A stretch of 64,000 nt of DNA. Source: Zopfochytrium polystomum (Eukaryota; Chytridiomycota; Chytridiomycetes; Chytridiales; Chytridiaceae). Each line of letters opens with the position of its first letter. Within the stretch, counting starts at the first letter, position 1. The DNA lies in NCBI GenBank assembly GCA_025765615.1, contig JAIVFJ010000186.1, forward strand, positions 62,001-126,000, given 5' to 3'. Made by a program: the position numbers and the translations under genes. The notes below the pieces were generated by a model. That model did no database searches, had not been told where the DNA came from, and was given only the letters and a program-made list of their open reading frames with translations. Below are positions 55,024 through 64,000 of the stretch, piece after piece.

Positions 55024-56933
55024 TCGATGATTTAAACTGCCGAGTCCGGGCCGCGTTCCTTTTCAACCAACCCACACACACCCTAACCTTTGAGATGCTT
55101 CACTCAAAAGCCACCGCTGTTGTTTGTTCCCCTTTTTGGCTTTTACGATCTCCTTCTCTCTTTTGATTTTTTTGTGCTCCCATTTGTCTTGTGCTTTTGC
55201 TTGTTGTTGAAGGCTTTTGTGTGCATTCGTGCCCGGGTTCGTGCGAATGTCCCATGCAGAGGGCGGGTTGATGGTGGAATTGCGTTGAGTGTGTTTTGCC
55301 TGCGCACGCACCGATTCCGACCCCCCCACCCACTACTCACCCGCTCACTTTCCTCCCTCTGTGTCTATCTCACTTATCGCTTTCTTCTGTTGGCGTCATA
55401 CATGTCAAGTCCTAACTGTTTCCCCTTCCCCTGCCCATCGCAGTGCGCTGGTTTACCTTTGTTTATTTGGAAAAACAGTTTCCTAACCCCCCCAAAAAAA
55501 AAAAAAAAAAATTTAAAAAAAAGTATTCTCACGCAGCAAGCACTGCCAGTTGCGATCGGAATGATGCAAAGAAGCAGAGCCCGCATCATTTTCCCCTTTC
55601 CCGCAAAGCTCCTTTGTTCCGCAAAGGTACATTAAGTCCTTCCGTGGCATTTTCTGCATGGACCGTCCCCCGTCCAATCCAACACGCAAATTATCACCTT
55701 TGATCAATTTGTTGTGTGCTCCCCAGCCGTTTCCTCAACACATGCGCTCTTCATTCATCTTGATTTCGTCACTGTGGGAAAGATTCAAAGAAAGCAGCAC
55801 ACAAAGAAGAACAAAATTGAGTAACAAACGGAAACCACTGCCACAAATCCAGATCTACCATAAACCGCTAGAGCTAGACAACATTGCAGTCACAGCTCAG
55901 TAGTGTGTGCAACATGTTCAAATATTGTGCCCATCTAGCTATTGCAATTACAAGAACAGCTGTTTCCGCTGTTGTTAATGCTTTCGCAGCTCTGCTGCTG
56001 CTTTCACTAACTCTAGCACACCTTGACCTCAGCAGGACACCTGCTATCAACCACCAAAACGCCGGATATCTTGGCGCAGTACATGTACGGCGACAAATAT
56101 TTTTGATACTCTACCTTGGCTACCAGAAAAAATTTTCCTCCTTCGGAAGTCCAATCAATAAAACTTCTTCAATTATCATACTCCGTACACTGGACGACAA
56201 TTGACAGTGCGTAGTGTTACTGCAGTTTCAAGATACTGCTGTTTCTCGTTCACTTGATATTGGTAATTACTTGGAAAACACCAAGAAGATTGACTGCACT
56301 ACAACTGCGCTGTATTTCAAGTAGCTTGCAGGGCATCCTGCCGCAGCCAAGACACTAAGTCAGTAGATAAATGATGTATGAGCATATGTATAATCCTCAT
56401 TGTGACTTGTGGTGGGCTGCGCTTGCTGCATCATGCTCAGAAGTGAGGGCAACAAAAAGTGGAATCCCACAGCGCAAACATCCAAGCTCACAAAGAGATA
56501 AATAAGAGCACTTCCATCCAGTATCTGGCTATGATGCAATGGAGTAGATGCGAATGGGCGACTCCGTGAAGTTAAAATAGGGCCTCTTCAATGTAAAATG
56601 CATTGACATGAAACCATCTTCCAAATAATTGCTTTCTCAAACTTCTCAGACAACTGGGGCGTTTCAGGTTCCTTTCACTCAATGAGAATCATTTACCATC
56701 ATTTAAGCTTCCATTTTACCCTTTCCCGCTCGCTCTAGTGACTGCATTCATGTTATATTAGCAAAGCACAAGAAACGGCAAAGTTCCAAAATTTTCATTC
56801 TGTCTTTCGCGCATTTCATCTTTCGTGCTTCTCGACGATTGGACCTCCATTCCCACCAACAAGCCGCATTACGCCTCACGCGCCCCTTTCGTTGGATCGC
56901 TCGTTCGCTCGTTCGTTCGTTCATTTCATTCCT
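55024..56933. other. Spacer, no recognised gene
   Basis: 55024-55700 is the GDI 3' region and low-complexity sequence (C-run, A-run at about 55485-55525). 55860-56800 is AT-rich with short frames only. A GTTC repeat (TCGTTCGTTCGTTC) lies at about 56899-56922, just past the stop codon of the sterol isomerase. Confidence 0.55.
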
Positions 56934-57883
56934 TCACTTGACCTTCTTCGCCTTTGCCGCCGCCCTTCCCGCCGACGAGACGGGCCTCTTGCCCTGTTTC
57001 GGGGCAGCAGCGGCGTCAGCGTCGTCGGCGAAGCGGAGGGCCTTGACGATGGCGGCGCCGCTGCTGAGCATGACGAGCGACGGGATGACGATCCAGACAA
57101 AGTTCATGCCGAAAAAGTAGAACCAAAAGTAGTACGGGTGCGGCGAGCTGGCCTTCAGGTCGTCGTAAAAGGCGGTGCCGTAGTAGGCCACGTCGCCGTA
57201 CAGCTGGCCGGTCGAGATCAGGAACTGGAGCAGGTGGCGCGACGGGTGGCCGCGCCAGATCATGTAGGCGGCGACGAGGGAGAGCGGGCCCCAGAGGATC
57301 TGTTAGTGTTTGTTGTTTTTTTTTTTTTACGTTTGTGCGGCGGATGAGTGGGATGAGTAAAGACGTCGGAGCGAGAGAGCGAGCGAGCGTCCAAAGCCAC
57401 ACGCGTCACCGCGAAACGCGACAAGCGACAACTTACGGCAGTCATCGACTCCATGACGGCCACGAACGCGTCCTCGGTCATGTACCTCGAGTCCGAGATG
57501 GCGTACTCCTTCCACATATCGGCAAAGAACGTGGTCTGGGCGGCGATGGACCTATTGTTGTAGGCGTAGTACCCCTCGACGACGCCGTGGATGCCCGAGC
57601 AAAAGACGAACCAGACGAGGACGAGGCGGGTGCCGGTGGGCAGGGCGCCGCCGTTGCGGCGGGCGGCGGGGGCCGGGGACGCGCCCGAGACGCGCCAGGC
57701 GGCGGCGACGACGACGGCGATGGCGGCGAAGAAGACGGACAGGATGGTGGCCATCGAGTGCTCGCTGGCGGCAAAGTGGGGCAGGAGCAGCGTGCGCGGG
57801 TAGAAGGGGTGGTCGATGGCGCCGGGGGTCGTGGGCGGGTTGGCGCTGCTGCTCCCGCCGCCGGTGCGGTTGCTGACGGTCAT
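56934..57883 (-). CDS. EBP: Emopamil-binding-protein-like delta8-delta7 sterol isomerase (EXPERA)
   Basis: Exons 57437-57883 and 56934-57299; 270 aa. Family features in order: HPFYPRTLLLPHF at the N-terminus; a first membrane helix (ILSVFFAAIAVVVAAAW); FVFCSGIHGVVEGYYAYNN with the His and Glu of the active site; WKEYAISDSRYMTEDAF; WGPLSL; GQLYGDVAYYGTAF; and a last helix. The Lys-rich tail (KAKKVK) fits ER retention. It moves the sterol double bond from C8 to C7 in the endoplasmic reticulum. Most Dikarya use the unrelated Erg2 for this step, so an EBP enzyme fits an early-diverging fungus or a non-fungal eukaryote. One 137-base intron. Confidence 0.93.
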
Positions 57884-58133
57884 TTTTCGATTGTCGAAGC
57901 AAGTAGGGGGGCAATCCTCTGTGCGGAGTGTTATCTCGGCAGCGTCGTAGTCGTCGTCGCGGCGGCGAGGAGCGAGGAGGGGCGGCGGGAAGACGAAGAA
58001 ATGAGGGACGGACGGACGGAGGAAAGGTGGGGTGCAGTGTGTGTGTGTGTGTGTGTGTGGGATGATCGCGTTGCAGAGCCACTTCTTGCCTTTCCCTGTC
58101 CTCTCTCTCTCTCTCTCTCACTCTCTCTCTCTC

Positions 58134-58164
<31 letters not shown>

Positions 58165-58809
58165 TTCTCTCTGTCTCTCTCACTTTCAGGAACTCTCTGT
58201 CTCTGTTCAACCTAATGGCGTGATTTTTATTTTTTCAAAATTTTCTTTGGAAAGCGAGAAGAGAGAGAATTCTAAAAAGGAGAGAGACAGAGAAGACGAG
58301 AGTCCTGCTTCTTTTCAAAATGGCTTTGATCATTTCTGTGCGAATAACGTCCTTGCGAGCTAATGTTCTGCTGAGCCGTTTTGCAACGTTTTCACAACTA
58401 GCCTTGAGTGAGCATGGTTTATCACATCCTCGCGACTCCTTCGCCACAACTTGAAAGCACTTTGTGTGGATTGAAGTGTCGCATAGGTTGGGTTCTTGCT
58501 TGCTGGTTGTGAGTGACTGTATTGCGCAGTGCTGCTCGGTCACGAAGTGCGATCCGTCTCTCTGTCTGCCTCTTCTCTCCCTGAGGCTGTGCTGCGCACC
58601 AAATATTAATTAGGCAAGAAAGTGGGAAACAATTGCAACGTCGAGTATTTGAGCTGTGGCCCACGCTGAAGAATTTCTGCTGGGCATGAAGGCTCAACCA
58701 CAGACAAGCATGGGGACTGCTTGCTTGCTGGTGCAAAAGAAGAGGCTAGCAGCAGTTGACACCGCCATGCAAATTGCCTCACATAAGAGCGGTTGCAGGC
58801 AGTGATCAA
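57884..58809. other. Spacer with (GT)n and (CT)n microsatellites
   Basis: It holds the promoter side of the sterol isomerase gene (57884-58020, GC-rich), (GT)n at 58038-58059, and (CT)n/(CTCTCG) at about 58102-58180. No gene was seen to 58800. Confidence 0.55.
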
Positions 58810-59007
58810 ATGAGCACCCCCAAGTCACCGTCGTCCTCGCTTGCAGCGCAACAATCGAAGACATCTCGGACAGATCTCGCATCACACATATCCAACCAGC
58901 GGGCAGGATTCCGCCCGTCGGGGCCAGCGGGATACAGCCCGCCCAACGCCGGGACAGAGCGGCCTGAAAGACTAGCCCAAAAAGCCTCTCGAGCCGCAAA
59001 CTGCTAG
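58810..59007 (+). CDS. Hypothetical small protein, 65 aa
   Basis: One open frame from ATG, rich in Ser, Arg, Gln and Ala, with no membrane segment (MSTPKSPSSSLAAQQSKTSR at the start). The composition resembles the disordered regions of confident genes nearby rather than spacer. It could be the first exon of a longer gene, since mixed-composition sequence continues to 59100. No family was recognised. Confidence 0.25.
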   Translation: MSTPKSPSSSLAAQQSKTSRTDLASHISNQRAGFRPSGPAGYSPPNAGTERPERLAQKASRAANC

Positions 59008-59206
59008 TTTGTCGTCGCAATACGCTCTGCACTCCCCCTTACCGCCGCCGGCCTGGCTGCTGTTCGCATTAGTCTCTTCTAATGAGGCAAGTAGGCGTTC
59101 CCGCTCCACACTGAACGCATTGGCACGAGATGCCTTTCGCTTTTTATTTCGCTTTTGTTTGGCACATCGATCGGGAACAGAGGGGAGCAAATTGGCTCAT
59201 GCCGTT

Positions 59207-59590
59207 TCACAAGTTACACCCCAGGTGCTGCATCAGGTTAGCGCCTTGAGTCCTGCCACCGCCGTAGTCCCAGCACACGGCGTACGAGCCCGGTCCGTAC
59301 TGAGCCGACAAGTCGTACTTGGCGCCGCCCATCCCGTCCGGAATGTGGAACCAGACGTCGAGCTGAGCGCCACAGTTGTCCGAAATCACCCTCTGGTACT
59401 GGCAGACGGGCGCGCCGATCGCTGTCGTGAGCTGCGGCGACGCGTACCAGTGGTGCTGGTTGTTGTTGGCGGTGTACGCGCTGCAGTACGCAGAAGCCGC
59501 CGCAATCGTGACCGCGCCGTCAAACGATCCGAGAGTCGCCGGTCCAAATTGGTCGCACGGCTTGATTGTGCAGAAGTCTGTGCAGGACAT
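59207..59590 (-). CDS. Cysteine-rich protein, 127 aa, no signal peptide
   Basis: A single-exon frame from ATG (59590) to TGA. It has eight cysteines spread over the length, starting MSCTDFCTIKPC, with blocks HHWYASPQLTTAIGAPVCQY, DNCGAQLDVWFHI and GSYAVCWDYGGG; the last residues are LGCNL. Gly, Ser, Tyr and Trp content suggests a compact beta-rich fold with up to four disulphides, usual for secreted proteins, yet no N-terminal signal is present. An unseen upstream exon could supply one: the frame stays open to a GTG near 59656. A TATA box lies about 180 bases upstream. Cysteine-rich lectin-like or effector-like proteins are possible, but I recognise no family. Confidence 0.65.
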   Translation of the reverse strand: MSCTDFCTIKPCDQFGPATLGSFDGAVTIAAASAYCSAYTANNNQHHWYASPQLTTAIGAPVCQYQRVISDNCGAQLDVWFHIPDGMGGAKYDLSAQYGPGSYAVCWDYGGGRTQGANLMQHLGCNL

Positions 59591-59770
59591 TTCGTGGGTG
59601 GGGTTGGTCGCTTGGGTGCTGTTGATGGTGGTGTCAGATGAACGTCGAAAAATCACGCAGCTGGCGATTCGCCGCTACGTGTGAGCAATAAGCAAGAGGG
59701 TTGGGAAGTCGTCGTTGAGAGTTGCAGGGACTACAGTGTTGTGAGGAGGGGAGTAAGATCGCCCTGCCGC

Positions 59771-59784
59771 TTATATATATTAAT
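59771..59784 (-). promoter_or_regulatory. TATA element upstream of the cysteine-rich gene
   Basis: The minus strand reads TTAATATATATAAGCGG, an extended TATA box about 185 bases before the ATG at 59590. It is one of the few strong TATA boxes in this window. Upstream of it (about 59797-59880) two imperfect copies of a CGAAGACAG-type unit are followed by TAGTT and a CGCG-containing part, possibly regulator sites. Confidence 0.5.
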
Positions 59785-60190
59785 CCTGTCATGGCTGAAG
59801 CGAAGACAGTCTGATTAGTTTTTCGCGTCTGGCGGGGGGCGCAGCCGAAGACAGCCTCAGTAGTTGTTCCCTCGCGGAGACAGCCAGCGTGGCGTTTCTT
59901 TTCCTCTTCTTTTCTCTTTTTTTTTTTTTTTTTTGTTTTAATTTCGGTGGCTCGGTTTCGCTGTTTTTGGAAAGTTGCTCTCCCTCGCGTGTCTTCTTTT
60001 CATCTCTCTTTCTTCTCTCGCCGTCTGCGCCACATGGCTGCCGCGACAGATTAGTCCAACGATTCCATTCCGTTCCTCACTGCACTCCCCGACCCCTTCC
60101 TGTACGTGCCGACCACTTGCTTATCGCTCAAAAGGAGGCGGCCTGTCGCCAACGGCGTTCTTCTTCTTCTTCTTTCAAATTTTATCTGAT

Positions 60191-60399
60191 ATGACCGTCT
60201 TCAGGATCCCGGCGCCCGAGGCAAACGTGACTACCCTCAGTCATTACTACCGCAAGGACAATAGGTATGGCAAAAGTACCAGTGGAGGCTGCGTGAAGGG
60301 AGAATGCGGAGCTTTTCAAATCAGTATATCCTTCACTTAGAGGCTTCCTAACCTAAAAGCAAAGCGCTTGTCATCAAATAACTGTCGCAAACTGACGGC

Positions 60400-60447
<48 letters not shown>

Positions 60448-60734
60448 CGCAACAAGCACAACTGGTTGCTTTTTCGAAGATGTCGGCCCCAATTGTGGTG
60501 ATGTTTTCTCTCTCTGGCGTAAGCCCCTTGTGCCCGGACCAGTTACTAGGTACTTATTTAGTCTTATTTTGTTTCTAAAGTCCCTTCCTCATTTATTCCT
60601 TTTCGCCATTAACCTCCCCGCGCCCCACCCCCACCTCACCACCCGCATAGCTGGTCGCGATCCGGCAAGCGGCCAACGCGTCCTTGTGCGTCGAGCTCCT
60701 GCCAGGGGTCGCAACGGTGTCCGTGAGGGACTGA
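60191..60734 (+). CDS. Small multi-exon gene, junctions unresolved
   Basis: The first exon (60191-60264) reads MTVFRIPAPEANVTTLSHYY and ends at donor GTATGG. A last exon after an ATAG acceptor (60651-60734) reads LVAIRQAANASLCVELLPGV and ends in VSVRD and stop. A middle part (about 60480-60515, SAPIVVMFSLSG, donor GTAAGC) joins the last exon in phase 0. The first and middle parts do not join in phase with the sites I can see, so an exon boundary is missing. Without the missing piece the product is about 65-80 aa. No family was recognised. A (GT)n run lies in the intron (60402-60444). It is convergent with the PP2C gene, about 140 bases apart. Confidence 0.4.
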
Positions 60735-60876
60735 GAAGGGAGGGTTCGAACAAAAAGACACGCTGGCAGAGGGCGCCACGACATAAACGACCACGCCCCG
60801 CCAAGGAAGAAAAAAAAGAGAAGAAGCAGAGCAAACCCCCATCTAACACAACTCATGTGCCGGGGGAAGAGGCTTC

Positions 60877-63774
60877 TCATACCCCAAGTGTCGGCGACGG
60901 CTGCGCCGCCGCAGGCGGCGCGGTGACGGTGACAACGACGACGGCCGCGTCGTCGACGAGCGCGGTCTCGGGTCCGAAAAACCGAGCGAGCGGACCGGCC
61001 CGCCCGGCCGCCGCCGCTCGCGCCATCGCCCGCTCGCCCGCGTCCGGCCCGAACCCGCGTCGCCGCACCGCCGCCACGCAGTCCAGCCGCCGCTGCCGCG
61101 ACCACGCCCCGCCGGCGGCGGCGGCGGGGTTGACCGGCGACGCCGCTGCTGCGGCCCGCGCGGGGCTGTTCGCCGACCCGACGACGCCGCCGCCACCGCC
61201 GCCGCTGCCGCCTCCTGCCGCAGACGACGGCGGGGACGACCCCGACGCTGTCGCCGCCGCCGCCGCCGCTGCGGGTCTCGCCCGCCGTGCGGGTCCCAGC
61301 CGCCCGCCCGCAGCCGTCGCGGCCTCCCCGACTGCGCCGCGCCGCCCACCGCCGTCGTCCTCCTCCCCCACTTCGTCCCCGCCCGCCTCTCCCTCCTCTC
61401 CACCGCCACGGCCACCGCCGCCGTCCCCGCGCACCTCCTCAAACCCACATACCGCCTGGATGAACGCCGTCGCCGTGTCCGCGCCTGCCCCGGCCACGCC
61501 GACCCCGCCCTCCGCCGCCGCCATCGCCAGGGCCGTCGCGGTCCAGCCCCCCGGCGCATCGTCGACCGGCCCCCACACGCCGTCGCTCGCGACAACCACG
61601 CGGTACGTCTCCCCCGGGGCGAGCTTCAGGACCGCGACGTCGGCGCGGGCTTCAAACAGCGGCGCGGGCGGCAGCTTCATGAGCACGTCGCCCAGGGCGT
61701 CGCCCATGGCCACCGACTTTGGCCGCAGGCCGTACGGCGTCGGGAAGAAGGCGTCGGGGCGGAAGACGCGCGCGGCGGCGAGCGCGGCGATGTGCAGCGA
61801 CGGTGGGGACGCGGCGCGCTTCGGGAAGGGGAGCGCCGGCTGCTGCGGCGGGGAGGAGGAGGATGGGGAGCAGCTGGCGGCGGCGGCAGCGGTGCTTGTG
61901 GTGGTGGTGGTGGTGCCGGTGGTTGTGGGTGGGAAGGGAAGCGGCGGCTCCGCAGGGTGCGTAGACAGGATGCGGGCGACAACGGTGGGCGAGAGCACGA
62001 TGGGTGGCGCGTGCTTAGAGGTGCGCCAGACGCCGCCGCCGCGGAGGCAGGCGGCGGCTTTGCGCCCGTGGCAGGTGGTGTGGTCAATCGTCGCGTGCAC
62101 GAGGGTGGGGACAGCCATCGCCGTCGTCGACTGCTGCCGGCCGGCGGTGACGCTTAAGGGACGGTTGGCGGCCCCCGCTGGCGCTGGCGACGGTCGAGAG
62201 GAGGACGGCATCTTGAGGACGACGGCGCGGGAGTCGCCCACGTGGGCAGAGAGGAGCCAGCGGCCCCGGTCAATGATGCAGATGCAGACGAGCGTGCAGC
62301 CGTCGTCTGGTGGGCGGTTGTGGGCGGTGTGGCCGTCTTGTCCGTGGTGCTGCTCGTGCGGCTGCAGCAAAAAAGGATTACTGGCGGCATCCAGTATGAG
62401 ACGAGACCGCGTCGATCGCCCGCTGTACGCGTCGGCGTTTGCCCCAGCGAGCCGCGCTTGCGCTTCCTGCTGCCGCCGCCGCTGGTGCTCGGTGTACTGG
62501 CGGCATCGCAGCGCGCAAAACTCCTCGTCGAGGGTCTTGATCGCAACGCGAACTTGCACTTCGAGCTCTCGCCGTGCGTCGGCATCGTCCAGCGAAGGGG
62601 CGCCCGGTGAAAGGGCCGCCTTGACCAGCCTCGACACAGCCTGCGGGACCCGCTGCGCGAACCACGCGGCGGCACCTCGGCCACCGTGACCGTCCGCCAA
62701 CACAAAGCAGACAGCATCGTCGTTCAGGTTCGAAGGGCAGCATACAACATCCTGGGTTTAATGCGCAGATAAGGACTGTAAGAACACAATATCCCTTTCA
62801 AATCGTGGTAGGCAATGTGGTGGGAGAGGAAGGGGAAAGGAACGTAGGGGGTGAGTAGGGTTTGGGAGGACTTGTTTTACCTCCATGGTCTCGTGCAGTT
62901 CCTCTTGCGCTCCAGACTCGTGTGTCTGCCAGCCTTTGACGGCAGCAGCGCCCCACCGGATGGCAGGACTGGCAATCGAAGAAGAAATAGAAGAAAAAGG
63001 GTCAGATCGTCCTTCTCGCTCCCGCAGAGTCCGAGTCGTCGTCGAACCGTCGGCCTCTAGTGGAAGGGCAAAGACCATCGGGTCGTTGTTTCGAAACTCA
63101 TGGATCCAAGACGAGGCTAAGCTCCGCCAGAGATTTTCGTCCGCACGGAATCGGCCGTTGCGATTGCGTTTCATCGCACGAGGTCGTCCGCCAACGCCGC
63201 CGCCACCGCCGCCGACCGAAAGCGTGCCGGCGTCTCCGTGCAGGAGGCTCCGAGGAGGATCAGGCGAGGTCCAGCGAGAAGGGGCGTCATCCCGGCTGAG
63301 GATGGACTGGCAAAGGGCGTCCAGAGCAGAAATTGTCCGAAAGCATCCGAAAACGCAGGTGACCACGTACAAGGCGGTGATGGCGGCGGTCGCGGCGGTT
63401 GCGATGGCCAGCTCGTCGATGGTGTCGGGGCTACGCTGTGTCGCCGTGGGGTCCAGCCACGATCGCAGGGATGGCGACGACGTGGACGATGACGAGGCGG
63501 CAGGGGCGCTTTGATGTGGCGATGCAGGGCGGGAGCGAGGGGTTGGGGGCACGGCGGCGGCGCCGGCGGCGGGTGGCAGGATGTTTCGGCGAGGGCGGGT
63601 GGGCGTGACAACGGCGGCCGCTGGCGAAGACGGCGGGCGTCGGCGATCATCACCTCCATCGGCGGGGCCGTTCGACTGCCGACGACGCGAGGGCGAGGGC
63701 TCGAGCGGCACGGAGCAGGGCGAGCGAGTTTGGATCGTCGTCGAGGCGGCGGCCGCGGTGGTCGGCGCAGTCAT
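60877..63774 (-). CDS. PP2C-type protein phosphatase with N-terminal membrane segment
   Basis: Exons 62881-63774 and 60877-62751; 922 aa. PP2C motifs in order: FVLADGHGG (metal-binding DGHGG); GCTLVCICIIDRGRWLLSAH then VGDSRAVV; VVVASDGVWG; and a final [10 protein letters not shown] (metal-binding Asp). These identify a Mn/Mg-dependent Ser/Thr phosphatase. The N-terminal ~300 residues are mostly disordered but contain a hydrophobic segment (IATAATAAITALYVVTCVFG) that could anchor the enzyme. Pro/Ser/Thr/Ala low-complexity insertions between motifs explain a size about twice the usual. The Glu-Asp junction at the intron (HETME|DVVCC) is in phase 0. The start at 63774 is the first ATG in this frame; a minus-strand ORF upstream overlaps it in another frame, so more 5' exons may exist. 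Confidence 0.88.
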
Positions 63775-63955
63775 CGCGCAGGGCGGCGGCGAGCGGCTCC
63801 AGCGCGGGCATGTCGATGCCCGGGAACGCGTGGACGAGCAGCACTGCGGCGGTGGCGACCGGCAGCGACGGCGAGCGCACCAGCGGGCGTATGCAGGTGG
63901 GAATGTCGTTGTGGTCGTCGTCCCCGTCGCTGTCGCCGTCGCTGTTGTTGTCCAT
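63650..63955 (-). CDS. Hypothetical ORF overlapping the PP2C 5' end
   Basis: A 101-residue frame from ATG starts with an acidic Asp/Ser/Asn stretch (MDNNSDGDSDGDDDHNDIPT) and continues with helix-like Leu/Ala sequence (VATAAVLLVHAFPGIDMPAL). It overlaps the first 125 bases of the PP2C frame. It may be the true first exon of the PP2C gene, spliced near 63770, or a separate upstream ORF. The helical part looks more natural than the low-complexity PP2C start in the overlap. The window ends 45 bases upstream. Confidence 0.3.
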   Translation of the reverse strand: MDNNSDGDSDGDDDHNDIPTCIRPLVRSPSLPVATAAVLLVHAFPGIDMPALEPLAAALRDDCADHRGRRLDDDPNSLALLRAARALALASSAVERPRRWR

Positions 63956-64000
63956 CCTTGCCGACGTCGTCGCCGTCGTCGCAGTTATCCGGCCGGGGCC

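Noticed and set aside
60368..62689. Plus-strand 773-residue frame across the PP2C gene
   Set aside because: It starts in a (GT)n repeat and is antisense to clear PP2C motifs; Ala/Pro/Ser-rich shadow.

Overview
This is a eukaryotic nuclear window of about 64 kb. Genes are rich in GT-AG introns of roughly 60-600 nt. Exons are GC-rich, with long Gln, Ala, Gly, Ser and His homopolymers. Spacers are AT/pyrimidine-rich and full of dinucleotide repeats. The gene set is fungal-like (Cdc4-type F-box/WD40 protein, secreted subtilase with a PA domain, Rab-GDI, ATP synthase subunit d), but it also encodes a homologue of the flagellar central-apparatus protein MYCBPAP, an EBP-type sterol isomerase and a metazoan-like FHA aprataxin. 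Together these suggest an early-diverging, flagellated (zoosporic, chytrid-like) fungus. The lineage call is inference from gene content.

Layout. 1-4.3 kb is a transposon graveyard: a degenerate Tc1-like element (-), a copia-like scrap, a partial LTR, and a Tc1 element (+) with both terminal inverted repeats and an array of heat-shock-element-like motifs in front of its broken transposase. 5.4-10.5 kb: Cdc4-like F-box/WD40 gene, 5 exons. 11.8-17.9 kb: MYCBPAP-like gene, 19 exons. 18.6-21.5 kb: secreted subtilisin-like protease. 22.1-22.6 kb: small three-exon gene (-). 23.4-35.2 kb: a run of minus-strand housekeeping genes, namely FHA-PBZ-macro-HIT aprataxin, cysteinyl-tRNA synthetase with a possible mitochondrial form, ATP synthase subunit d, and a LisH-CTLH-CRA protein. 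The last is head-to-head with an unrecognised plus-strand gene (35.4-37.3 kb). 37.8-39.4 kb: SET-domain protein with a hydrophobic segment.

39.4-52.7 kb is an accessory region. It holds a solitary 5S rRNA gene (-), a Ty3/gypsy relic with chromodomain and 3' LTR, a second LTR fragment, a C2H2 finger relic, several weak gene candidates, and two duplicated two-exon genes for tiny secreted peptides. In the peptide pair the promoter and signal peptide are nearly identical, but the mature C-terminus has diverged around the pattern D-x-W-x-x-E-C-x3-C. This pair is the best candidate for something undescribed.

52.8-64 kb: Rab GDP-dissociation inhibitor (its first coding exon is only the ATG), EBP-like sterol isomerase (-), a cysteine-rich 127-residue protein with a TATA promoter (-), an unresolved small gene (+), and a large PP2C phosphatase with an N-terminal membrane segment (-), at the right edge.

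Exon boundaries were placed by hand by matching phase, splice sites and family similarity. All splice models are predictions without transcript support.
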